Shown here: positions 56,437 through 64,000 of the stretch, in pieces
Layout of the letters: each line of letters starts with the position of its first letter
Numbering within the stretch: the first letter of the stretch is position 1
From: Alteromonas antoniana
GTDB taxonomy: Bacteria > Pseudomonadota > Gammaproteobacteria > Enterobacterales > Alteromonadaceae
Direction: 5' to 3'
NCBI RefSeq assembly: GCF_019249295.1
Contig: NZ_JAESDH010000009.1
Coordinates: 97,275-161,274, forward strand
Length of the DNA stretch: 64,000 nt
The notes under the pieces: generated by a model
Seen by the model: only the letters and a program-made list of their open reading frames with translations
Databases searched by the model: none
Told to the model about the DNA's origin: nothing
Program-made: the position numbers and the translations under genes

Positions 56437-56475
56437 AAAAAATCCAGACAGCTTGTAAAGGCTGCCTGGATTTTT
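56437..56475. terminator. Bidirectional terminator
   Basis: AAATCCAG-CAGC pairs with GCTG-CTGGATTT (one-base bulges), flanked by A-run and T-run; between the small HTH gene and convergent pepB. Confidence 0.82.
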
Positions 56476-56537
56476 ATTGTATAAAGAGAATGAGAAATGG
56501 GTACTAAGTGGTAACGACCGCACGCCATCAGAGATAA

Positions 56538-57821
56538 CTAGTAGTCCATCACCATTCTCGAAATACTCTTAATGCCGTTAGCTGTGGCGCCCACCGGCAT
56601 TTCTGCACTGGCACTGCCATGATAGGCCGCTGCTAAGTCCAGATGTACCCATCCCTTACCACCTGGCTCGACGAAACGGGCCAGGAAGCCTGCGGCGTTA
56701 GACGCACCACCACCGCCGCCGCCTTTCTGCGGACGACTGTTGGCGGTGTCGGCAAACGCGGAAGGGCAACGATCTTTGTGGAATGGCTCAAGGGGGAGCG
56801 GCCAGAAGCGTTCCCCTTCGCTTTTCGCTGACGCCAGCATCGCTTCACGAGCGTTATCATCCATAGTAAAGACAGCGTGATAATCGTTACCCAGCGCTAC
56901 CACCGCCGCGCCTGTGAGCGTTGCGGCGTTGATAATAAGCGGTGCACCAGTTTCGGTTGCCCGCAACAGGCCATCGGCTAATACCAGACGGCCTTCTGCG
57001 TCAGTATTCACGATTTCCACGCTCACGCCATTTTTATAAGTCAGGACATCACCTAACTTGTAGGCATGACCGGAAATCAGGTTTTCCGCACAACATAAGA
57101 TCAGTTTGATGCGCTTTTTGGTGCCTTTCATGATGGACAAACCCAGCGCACCAGTAACTGTAGCCGCTCCGCCCATATCACATTTCATGTCCAGCATGCC
57201 TTCGCTGGACTTGATGCTGTAACCACCGCTGTCAAATGTAATGCCCTTGCCTACCAACACTGCGTCTACCGGTGCGTTATCGGCACCAGAGGGGTTGTAA
57301 TCTACCTCCAGCATTACTGGCGGGCGCACACTACCCCGGCCCACATTATAGATACCTGTCCAGCCGGCTTTGTTGAGATCTTCACCTACAATCATTTCAA
57401 CGGTGACAGCGTCACCCCCTAACTCTTTAATCCAGTTCCCTGCGCGGCGCGCAAGGTTTTCCGGAGACAGATCTTCCGGGGTATCGTTAACCAGCTGACG
57501 GGTAAACAGCATGGCAGCATAATCCTGCTCCAGTGTGGCTTTATCGTCATTGTCACACCAGTTTACAGCGCCCGGATTGCGCGCGCGGGTGAAACTCATT
57601 GCGAACGCCCATTGCTGAGCGCGGCTCCAGTCACCTTGGAAGGTCACTGAGGGAATCGCTAACCCATCTATTTTGCGCGCAGCTTGCTGGATCACGCGCA
57701 GTTCGTCCTGCGCGTCAGCAAGATGTATCGTGGCGCCTTCCCCACTAAAAGTCAGACGGTTCGCTTCGCCCCATTTTAACTCTGGCTTATCCTGCGATAG
57801 CGATACAGTAAAATCAGTCAT
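56538..57821 (-). CDS. pepB: Aminopeptidase B (M17 leucyl aminopeptidase family)
   Basis: 427 residues from ATG 57821 (GAGGA upstream), equal to E. coli PepB. VLVGKGITFDSGGYSIKSS, MKCDMGGAATVTGAL and NTDAEGRLVLADGL carry the two-zinc ligands and the catalytic Arg; the extra PQKGGGGGGASNAAGFLARF glycine loop is a PepB trait. It trims N-terminal residues from peptides in the cytoplasm. Divergent from sfsA. Confidence 0.95.
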   Translation of the reverse strand: MTDFTVSLSQDKPELKWGEANRLTFSGEGATIHLADAQDELRVIQQAARKIDGLAIPSVTFQGDWSRAQQWAFAMSFTRARNPGAVNWCDNDDKATLEQDYAAMLFTRQLVNDTPEDLSPENLARRAGNWIKELGGDAVTVEMIVGEDLNKAGWTGIYNVGRGSVRPPVMLEVDYNPSGADNAPVDAVLVGKGITFDSGGYSIKSSEGMLDMKCDMGGAATVTGALGLSIMKGTKKRIKLILCCAENLISGHAYKLGDVLTYKNGVSVEIVNTDAEGRLVLADGLLRATETGAPLIINAATLTGAAVVALGNDYHAVFTMDDNAREAMLASAKSEGERFWPLPLEPFHKDRCPSAFADTANSRPQKGGGGGGASNAAGFLARFVEPGGKGWVHLDLAAAYHGSASAEMPVGATANGIKSISRMVMDY

Positions 57822-57881
57822 AACAAATGCTTCCTCGCTTGGTACACTTAACATGTTTTTGCTTTTTACGAATAGGTGCTT

Positions 57882-58583
57882 ATGCAGTTCAGTTCTCCGC
57901 TTCTTCGCGGCACGCTGATTAAACGTTACAAACGTTTTTTTGCCGATGTGTTATTAGACGACGGACGAACCGTCACCGCTCACTGCCCGAATACTGGTGC
58001 GATGACCGGTTGCGCTGAACCTGGCTTCATCGCTTATTTAAGCGAGTCGGACAATCCTAAGCGAAAACTAAAATTCACATGGGAACTGGCACAAACGCCC
58101 GAAGGCCATTTCATCGGCATTAATACGCACAATGCCAATAAACTGGTAGCGGAAGCACTAAATAACAAGGTGCTGGACGAATTTAATGTAATTGATGACT
58201 GGAAAGCAGAGGTCACACCTCCGGGCGCAGACAGCCGATTTGACTTTGCGCTTAAGGCGGGTGAAGAAACCCGCTACATGGAAGTGAAATCCGTAACGCT
58301 GGCCCGTGGCAGTAAGGGATATTTTCCTGATGCGGTTACCACCCGTGGTGCAAAGCATTGTCTGGAATTAGCCCGGCTAGCAGAGGAAGGGGTGCACACC
58401 AGCTTATTGTTTTGTGTGCAGCATACTGGTGTAAAAAGTGTACAACCCGCGATAGATATTGATCCAAAATATGCAGAAGCACTATTCATTGCTGCAAAAG
58501 CTGGGGTACAGATTCTGGCGGCAGGCTGTGCAATTAACGAACAAAAAATCACGTTAAATCAATCACTCCCGCTAATAAAGTAA
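57882..58583 (+). CDS. sfsA: Sugar fermentation stimulation protein SfsA
   Basis: 233 residues from ATG 57882 (AGG site), close to E. coli (234). GTLIKRYKRFFADVLLDDGR, VTAHCPNTGAMTGCAEPG and RYMEVKSVTLARGSKGYFPD (nuclease-like Glu-X-Lys core) are diagnostic. It is a DNA-binding protein with PD-(D/E)XK-like elements; role poorly defined. It precedes dksA as in E. coli. Confidence 0.95.
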   Translation: MQFSSPLLRGTLIKRYKRFFADVLLDDGRTVTAHCPNTGAMTGCAEPGFIAYLSESDNPKRKLKFTWELAQTPEGHFIGINTHNANKLVAEALNNKVLDEFNVIDDWKAEVTPPGADSRFDFALKAGEETRYMEVKSVTLARGSKGYFPDAVTTRGAKHCLELARLAEEGVHTSLLFCVQHTGVKSVQPAIDIDPKYAEALFIAAKAGVQILAAGCAINEQKITLNQSLPLIK

Positions 58584-58799
58584 AAAATAAGTTGATTTTT
58601 CTGCTTATGCCGCCATATTTGCGCCTTGTTTTGCCTTTGCGGTACCCGAAGTGTACCGCCTAATCAGCGCGCCGTTGCCCAGTTTTGGCGCGCATCAGAA
58701 AGGTTACTGAGACACGTCCGTTGCCTGAGGGTGTCGATTCTGTTATAGATATCCGACTATTCAGGACACCTGGGTGTCGTAGTGTAGGAGATGTGGCAA

Positions 58800-59249
58800 A
58801 TGCCAACAGGAAAAGAAGCGAAATCCCTGGGACTGTTAGCCTTAGCTGGCCTGGCACCATACCAGCCGAAAGCTGACGAAGAATACATGAATGATGCACA
58901 GATGGAGCATTTCCGTCTGTTGTTGAAAGCCTGGCGCAATCAGCTTCGTGAAGAAGTGGATCGCACTGTAACGCACATGAAAGACGAAGCCGCAAACTTC
59001 CCTGACCCGGTAGACCGGGCCGCACAGGAAGAAGAATTCAGTCTGGAATTGCGTACACGCGACCGCGAGCGCAAGCTTATCAAGAAAATTGAGAAGACAC
59101 TGAAGCGAATCGAAGATGACGATTTTGGTTTCTGTGACCAGTGTGGCATCGAGATTGGCATTCGTCGTCTTGAAGCACGTCCGACAGCAGATCTTTGCAT
59201 CGATTGCAAAACCATGGCTGAAATCAAAGAGAAGCAGATGCAAGGCTAA
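58800..59249 (+). CDS. dksA: RNA polymerase-binding transcription factor DksA
   Basis: 149 residues from ATG 58800, nine bases after GGAG; the earlier ATG at 58791 abuts that site. Coiled-coil tip region [20 protein letters not shown] with the DxxDxA acidic tip residues is intact, and zinc cysteines are in [13 protein letters not shown] and LCIDCKTM. It binds the secondary channel and works with ppGpp. Followed by gluQ, as in most gammaproteobacteria. Confidence 0.98.
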   Translation: MPTGKEAKSLGLLALAGLAPYQPKADEEYMNDAQMEHFRLLLKAWRNQLREEVDRTVTHMKDEAANFPDPVDRAAQEEEFSLELRTRDRERKLIKKIEKTLKRIEDDDFGFCDQCGIEIGIRRLEARPTADLCIDCKTMAEIKEKQMQG

Positions 59250-59339
59250 CACTGTCAGCAGTTTGCTTTTAAGAGACAATCCTGCCTTTACGGATGCAGG
59301 CTTGTCTCGCTGTCTCTTTTTTATCTGTTATCTATCCTA

Positions 59340-60266
59340 ATGTCACGTCATACGGGCTATATCGGCCGATTTGCTCCCTCGCCCTCTGGTTCACTCCATT
59401 TTGGTTCTCTGCTAGCGGCTTTAGCCAGCTACCTGGACGCTCGCGCCAATAACGGCTCCTGGCTGGTACGAATGGAAGATATTGACACTCCCCGCTGTGT
59501 AAAAGGTGCGGATAGCGATATTCTGCATACGCTCGAACGGTACGGCTTTGAGTGGGATGGCGAGGTCATGTATCAGTCTCATCAGCATGAGAGATACCGG
59601 CATGCCGTAGAGGCGTTGCTTGCCAGAGAGTCGGCGTATTACTGCACCTGTACCCGGAAAATGATCAAAGATGCGGGGGGGGCCTATCCGGGAACCTGTC
59701 GATACGCCTCACGCCCGCCGGAAAACGCCGCGGTACGGGCAAAGCTAGTTACGCCTCGTAACCACGTAAGTGATCGTATCCAGGGCGACATTGTGATTGA
59801 CGATCCTCACGCCCTGGAAGATCCTGTTATTAAACGTCGTGACGGACTGTTTGCCTATAACTTAGTCGTCGTCATGGATGATGCTTATCAGAATGTCACC
59901 CATATTGTTCGCGGGAACGATCTGCTCACCACGACTGCCACCCAGCAAAGTCTGTATGCATTGCTGGAGTATCCGGCCCCGACATACGCCCATATTCCCG
60001 TAGCATCGGTGACGCCAGGCAGAAAACTCAGCAAACAAAATCATGCGGCACCACTTAGCCAAGACAGAATCGTGCCGACGCTTTTAAGTGCCATGTCGTT
60101 GCTGGGATTACCTGTCTCTCAGGCACCACAGGACGGCAACATAGAAAGGCTGTTATCATGGGCAATAGCAGAATGGAACGTGAATTTCGTTCCCAAACGA
60201 AGTGAAATCATTGTCGATCGCTATCAATCGACTTATTATAGCGACCCTCAGGTTACAGCGGAGTAA
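59340..60266 (+). CDS. gluQ: Glutamyl-Q tRNA(Asp) synthetase
   Basis: 308 residues. FAPSPSGSLHFGSLLAALAS is the HIGH-type motif, YYCTCTRKMI with later CRYA the zinc site, and RKLSKQNHAAPL the KMSKS equivalent. It lacks the anticodon-binding domain of GluRS and transfers glutamate to queuosine in tRNA-Asp. It often pairs with dksA, as here. Confidence 0.97.
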   Translation: MSRHTGYIGRFAPSPSGSLHFGSLLAALASYLDARANNGSWLVRMEDIDTPRCVKGADSDILHTLERYGFEWDGEVMYQSHQHERYRHAVEALLARESAYYCTCTRKMIKDAGGAYPGTCRYASRPPENAAVRAKLVTPRNHVSDRIQGDIVIDDPHALEDPVIKRRDGLFAYNLVVVMDDAYQNVTHIVRGNDLLTTTATQQSLYALLEYPAPTYAHIPVASVTPGRKLSKQNHAAPLSQDRIVPTLLSAMSLLGLPVSQAPQDGNIERLLSWAIAEWNVNFVPKRSEIIVDRYQSTYYSDPQVTAE

Positions 60267-60274
60267 ACATCATC

Positions 60275-61663
60275 ATTAATCGCGTGTTCAAATCGGTGAA
60301 AGGCGTATTCAGCCGGGAAAAGTCTTCAGTCAACATTATTGAGGGTGTCAAAATCCCGCGCGCCGAACATGGCGTATCCCGTGACGATATCAGTGAAAAC
60401 GCATTGAAAGTGTTATACCGGCTTAATAAAGCAGGCTTTCAGTCGTACCTGGTAGGTGGTTGCGTGCGTGACCTGATGATAGGACTCAAACCAAAAGATT
60501 TTGATGTAGTAACCGATGCTACACCTGAACAGATTAAAGGCTTATTTAAAAACTGCCGTCTTATTGGACGACGGTTTCGTCTTGCCCACATTGTGTTTGG
60601 CAGAGAAATTATTGAAGTAGCCACGTTCCGCGGTCACCACGCTGATGACCATGACGGCGATAAGAAAACCGCGCTGGGAAAGCAGGATGAACACGGTCAG
60701 CTGGTACGAGACAACGTGTTTGGCAGTATTGAGGAAGACGCCGAGCGCAGAGACTTCACTTTCAATGCCATGTATTACTCGGTTGCCGACTATACCGTTA
60801 CCGACTTTGCCAACGGCATTGATGCGATTAAAAAGCGCGAAGTTCGGCTGATTGGCGATCCGGAAACCCGTTACCGGGAAGATCCCGTGCGGATGTTGCG
60901 TGCCGTGCGCTTTGCCGTAAAACTGGGAATGCGTATCGATGACACAGCTGCCGCCCCGATTAAACCACTGGCACATTTGCTGGGTAATATCCCGCCTGCC
61001 CGCTTGTTTGAAGAGACACTGAAGCTGTTTCTGTCCGGGCAGGGCGAACAAACATTCCAGATGCTGCATGAATTCGGACTGATTACACCACTGTTTCCGC
61101 AACTGGAACCGTTAGTGAAAGATCCTAACAGCCGGGAAATGCAATTTATTCTGAAAGTATTGCGCAACACCGACGACCGGATTAACAGCAATCAGCGGGT
61201 AACGCCAGCCTTCCTTTACGCCGCATTATTGTGGTATCCGCTGGAAGAGCAGTCTCAGAAACTGATGGCTGAGTCAGGCCTGAACAGTCACGACGCCGTG
61301 AATATTGCCATGGGTGAGGTGATCAGCCGTCAAACCCAGCGCATTATGATCCCGAAACGTTTTTCCACCGTCATGCGTGATATCTGGATTTTACAGCAAC
61401 GCTTGCCGAAGCGCTTCGGACGTCGTGCCTTCCAGTTGCTGACGCACCCTAAATTTCGTGCCGGTTATGACTTCCTGCTGGTGCGGGGTCAGGTAGAAGG
61501 CGGCGATCTACTGGAACTGGCGGACTGGTGGACACAGTTTCAGCACGCAGATAACAACAAGCAAAAGGGTATGCTAAACAGCCTTCGTAAAAAAGAAGGA
61601 GGCAGTGATAAGCCTCGTCGTCGCCGGCGCAAAAGCAGCCCGAAAAAGGCACCAGATGCATAA
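60275..61663 (+). CDS. pcnB: Poly(A) polymerase I
   Basis: About 462 residues. YLVGGCVRDLMIGLKPKDFD holds the nucleotidyltransferase signature, DVVTDATPEQIKGLF and RRFRLAHIVFGREIIEVATF follow, and the C-terminal basic tail (KPRRRRRKSSPKK) matches the family. There is no ATG: in frame are ATC (60269, 60272), ATT (60275) and GTG (60284). GCGGAG (60258-60263) fits ATC or ATT but not GTG. E. coli pcnB is known to start at AUU, so I take 60275. It adds poly(A) to RNA 3' ends for decay. Confidence 0.95.
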   Translation: MNRVFKSVKGVFSREKSSVNIIEGVKIPRAEHGVSRDDISENALKVLYRLNKAGFQSYLVGGCVRDLMIGLKPKDFDVVTDATPEQIKGLFKNCRLIGRRFRLAHIVFGREIIEVATFRGHHADDHDGDKKTALGKQDEHGQLVRDNVFGSIEEDAERRDFTFNAMYYSVADYTVTDFANGIDAIKKREVRLIGDPETRYREDPVRMLRAVRFAVKLGMRIDDTAAAPIKPLAHLLGNIPPARLFEETLKLFLSGQGEQTFQMLHEFGLITPLFPQLEPLVKDPNSREMQFILKVLRNTDDRINSNQRVTPAFLYAALLWYPLEEQSQKLMAESGLNSHDAVNIAMGEVISRQTQRIMIPKRFSTVMRDIWILQQRLPKRFGRRAFQLLTHPKFRAGYDFLLVRGQVEGGDLLELADWWTQFQHADNNKQKGMLNSLRKKEGGSDKPRRRRRKSSPKKAPDA

Positions 61664-62153
61664 GGAACACGTTTATCTCGGATTAGGCAGTAACTTAGGG
61701 GAGTCAGCGGAAACGCTGCACCAGGCTTTTGACGCGATAAACAATATCGAAGATACGCGTGTACTGCGCAAATCCTCGCTGTATTCCAGCACCCCGATGG
61801 GTCCGCAGGACCAGCCTGATTACGTCAACGCCGTGTGCCTTATCGAAACCGCTTTGAAACCTCATAGTCTGCTGAAGCAACTGCAGGCTATTGAACTGGC
61901 GCATGGCCGCGAACGCAAAGGTGAACGTTGGGGGCCACGCACGCTTGATCTGGACATTCTTCTTTACGGTGCAGAATCCGTCGCCACAACGGATTTGATC
62001 ATTCCTCACAGCGGCATGTCAGAGCGCGAATTTGTACTGGTGCCCTTATTTGAGATTGCGCCTACCATGATCATGCCTGACGGCAAACCGATTGCACAAT
62101 GGGTTGCCAAGTGCTCATTGGATGGCCTTCGCCGCTTGCGCACTTCCAATTAA
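61656..62153 (+). CDS. folK: 2-amino-4-hydroxy-6-hydroxymethyldihydropteridine pyrophosphokinase
   Basis: 165 residues from ATG 61656, overlapping the pcnB end by eight bases. VYLGLGSNLGESAETLHQAF, HGRERKGERWGPRTLDLDIL (HPPK signature with the Mg-binding Asp pair) are diagnostic. It transfers pyrophosphate from ATP in folate synthesis. Gene order pcnB-folK is conserved. Confidence 0.97.
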   Translation: MHKEHVYLGLGSNLGESAETLHQAFDAINNIEDTRVLRKSSLYSSTPMGPQDQPDYVNAVCLIETALKPHSLLKQLQAIELAHGRERKGERWGPRTLDLDILLYGAESVATTDLIIPHSGMSEREFVLVPLFEIAPTMIMPDGKPIAQWVAKCSLDGLRRLRTSN

Positions 62154-62206
62154 TCATAAAATCCGTATAGTTCGCCAATCAACATATCGATATCAGGATA
62201 GTTGCC

Positions 62207-63001
62207 ATGAAAAAAGTCACGGTTTCCGGTTTACTCGCAAAGAAACAAGCCGGAGAAAAGATTGCGGCACTGACTGCCTACGACGCCAGCTTCGCAAAAA
62301 TGTTTGATGAACAGGGCATTGATATTATGCTCATTGGTGACTCTCTGGGCATGGTTCTGCAGGGTCAGGATGATACGCTGCCGGTAACCACCGACGACAT
62401 CGCCTACCATACCCGTGCGGTAAGACGCGGTACGTCCCGCGCTTTTGTCATCGCCGATATGCCATTTATGAGTTACAGCTCCCCCGACGTGGCTTACCAA
62501 AACGCCGCCACGTTAATGGCAGCAGGCGCCAGCATGGTCAAGCTGGAAGGCGGCAGCTGGCTGGCTGAGACGATCACAGGCTTAAACCAGCGTGGTGTTC
62601 CTGTGTGTGGACATCTGGGCCTGACACCGCAATCGGTGCACGTATTCGGCGGGTTTAAAGTCCAGGGGCGTGATCAGGATAAGGCAGCTAAGCTCATCGA
62701 AGAAGCCATTGCTCTGGAACAGGCAGGCGCGCAATTGCTGGTGCTGGAGTGTGTGCCCTCTTCGCTGGGCAAAGCGGTGGCGGATAAACTGGCAATTCCG
62801 GTTATCGGTATTGGCGCTGGCAAAGACACTGACGGTCAGATTCTGGTAATGCATGACATGTTTGGCATCAGTGCCAACTACATGCCTAAATTTTCAAAAA
62901 ATTACCTGGTTGAGACTGGCGACATGCGCAAGGCCGTGAAAAAGTACATCGACGATGTTCAGTCAGGCGCGTTCCCCTCGGCAGCACATAGTTTCGAATA
63001 G
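62207..63001 (+). CDS. panB: 3-methyl-2-oxobutanoate hydroxymethyltransferase
   Basis: 264 residues. [39 protein letters not shown] (metal Asp), [16 protein letters not shown] and [20 protein letters not shown] are family signatures. First step of pantothenate synthesis. Two bases before panC. Confidence 0.98.
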   Translation: MKKVTVSGLLAKKQAGEKIAALTAYDASFAKMFDEQGIDIMLIGDSLGMVLQGQDDTLPVTTDDIAYHTRAVRRGTSRAFVIADMPFMSYSSPDVAYQNAATLMAAGASMVKLEGGSWLAETITGLNQRGVPVCGHLGLTPQSVHVFGGFKVQGRDQDKAAKLIEEAIALEQAGAQLLVLECVPSSLGKAVADKLAIPVIGIGAGKDTDGQILVMHDMFGISANYMPKFSKNYLVETGDMRKAVKKYIDDVQSGAFPSAAHSFE

Positions 63002-63003
63002 TC

Positions 63004-63855
63004 ATGAAAAACTTTACTACCATTGCTGAATTGCGCGACGCCCGCAAAAACTGGCGTCAAGCGGGTAAGACCGTTGGCTTCGTTCCCACTATGGGGAATC
63101 TGCACAACGGTCATCTGCAGCTTGTTCGCGAAGCTAAAAAGCATTGCGATATGGTTATCGTGAGCATTTTTGTAAACCCAATGCAGTTTGGCGCGAATGA
63201 AGATCTTGATGCCTATCCGCGCACGCTCGACGCCGACCAGCAAAAGCTGATGTCGCTGGATGTGGATGCGCTGTTTCTACCCACCGCGGACATCATGTAT
63301 CCGAAAGGCCTCGATCAGCAAACCTTTGTCGAGGTGCCGGGCATTTCTGATGTGGTTTGTGGCGCAAGCCGGCCAGGCCACTTCCGTGGTGTGGCGACCG
63401 TAGTCACCAAACTGTTTAACATGGTCCAGCCAGAGCGCGCATTTTTCGGTGAAAAAGATTACCAGCAGCTACAGGTTATTAAAGCTCTGGTAGAAGACCT
63501 GTCTATGGACATTCAGATTTACGGCGTTCCGACCGAACGTGAAGCCTCAGGCCTGGCTATGAGCTCGCGCAATGGCTACCTCGATGAAGCGCAAAGGCAA
63601 ACGGCGCCTGCACTGAATGCGATGATGATGTCACTTCGTGAGGACATTCTTCAGGGCGAACGTGACTATCCTAAATTAGAGACGAAATATTCCGCCGATC
63701 TGAATGCTGCAGGCTTTACCACAGACTACGTGTCTGTCCGTCATGCCAGAACACTGCAAAACGCGAGCGCAGAAGATCAAGAGCTCGTTATTCTGATTGC
63801 CGCATACCTTGGCAAAACCCGTCTTATCGACAATGTTCAGGTAAGTCTCTCCTGA
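63004..63855 (+). CDS. panC: Pantothenate synthetase
   Basis: 283 residues. [19 protein letters not shown] (HxGH), [20 protein letters not shown] and [12 protein letters not shown] (KMSKS-like) are diagnostic. It joins pantoate and beta-alanine with ATP. Cotranscribed with panB. Confidence 0.98.
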   Translation: MKNFTTIAELRDARKNWRQAGKTVGFVPTMGNLHNGHLQLVREAKKHCDMVIVSIFVNPMQFGANEDLDAYPRTLDADQQKLMSLDVDALFLPTADIMYPKGLDQQTFVEVPGISDVVCGASRPGHFRGVATVVTKLFNMVQPERAFFGEKDYQQLQVIKALVEDLSMDIQIYGVPTEREASGLAMSSRNGYLDEAQRQTAPALNAMMMSLREDILQGERDYPKLETKYSADLNAAGFTTDYVSVRHARTLQNASAEDQELVILIAAYLGKTRLIDNVQVSLS

Positions 63856-63883
63856 TACAACATGCTGTGTAACCTCTTATCCA

Positions 63884-63914
63884 CAAAAAAGCCGGACACG
63901 TGTCCGGCTTTTTG
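63884..63914. terminator. Bidirectional terminator after panC
   Basis: Palindrome GCCGGACACGTGTCCGGC flanked by A-run and T-run, 30 bases after the panC stop. Confidence 0.93.
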
Positions 63915-63964
63915 TTAACAATGTGTCCCGTCCTGAAATACGTAGACATAAAGAGGACTTCTTT

Positions 63965-64000
63965 ATGACAACTTCAAGTAATCAAAGACCTAAGCGCACA
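63965..64000 (+). CDS. Start of an unidentified gene (cut by window end)
   Basis: Twelve codons are visible (MTTSSNQRPKRT) after AGAGGA ten bases upstream of the ATG. The polar basic start suggests a cytoplasmic N-terminus. Nothing more can be said about its product. Confidence 0.5.
   Translation, partial: MTTSSNQRPKRT

Overview
The window reads as chromosomal DNA of a marine gammaproteobacterium of the Alteromonadaceae type (Alteromonas/Salinimonas-like). This rests on the core genes (ftsN-hslVU, priA-rpmE, metJ/metF, rpoH, ftsYEX/rsmD, sfsA-dksA-gluQ-pcnB-folK-panBC, dtd-fabY-purT), on the many c-di-GMP and two-component proteins, and on an HMG-CoA reductase and a PEP-CTERM-like surface protein. 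No database search was possible. No rRNA, tRNA, CRISPR array, IS element or prophage was recognised.

Region 1 (1-8.4 kb) is a signalling block: a REC/degenerate-GGDEF/EAL protein (cut by the window edge), a porin-like barrel, an HTH-REC regulator, a PhnD-like binding protein with its membrane histidine kinase, a REC protein with a decayed HD-GYP domain, and a soluble histidine kinase. Region 2 (8.6-23.3 kb) holds glutathione reductase, a secreted ATP-dependent DNA ligase, an ABC-2 exporter with an M14-type deacylase, an active HD-GYP response regulator, a 1109-residue exported propeller-amidohydrolase and HMG-CoA reductase.

Region 3 (23.7-28.7 kb) is the most interesting part. It is a compact RiPP (ribosomally made, post-translationally modified peptide) locus: HlyD-type adaptor, C39-peptidase ABC exporter, a DNA-binding-only LuxR-type regulator, a 57-residue precursor with a textbook double-glycine leader and a Pro/acid-rich core, and a RimK/MvdD-like ATP-grasp enzyme. 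The expected logic is that the ATP-grasp enzyme forms ester or amide links in the core, and the exporter then cleaves after Gly-Gly and secretes it. A palindrome overlapping a good promoter precedes the precursor, and a strong hairpin separates precursor from enzyme. This would be a graspetide-like peptide whose core and leader do not match the microviridin motifs I know.

Region 4 (28.9-64 kb) is mainly housekeeping. hslVU has a convincing sigma-32 promoter, and rpoH itself lies 16 kb away with sigma-E-like and sigma-70-like promoters. metJ and metF diverge from Met boxes. The usual ftsYEX-rpoH arrangement is interrupted by two tandem EAL-HDOD genes in the opposite orientation. pcnB has no ATG and probably starts at AUU or AUC. 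Short tandem repeats occur in ftsY (Glu-Pro repeat) and in two intergenic regions. The window ends just inside an unidentified gene after panC.
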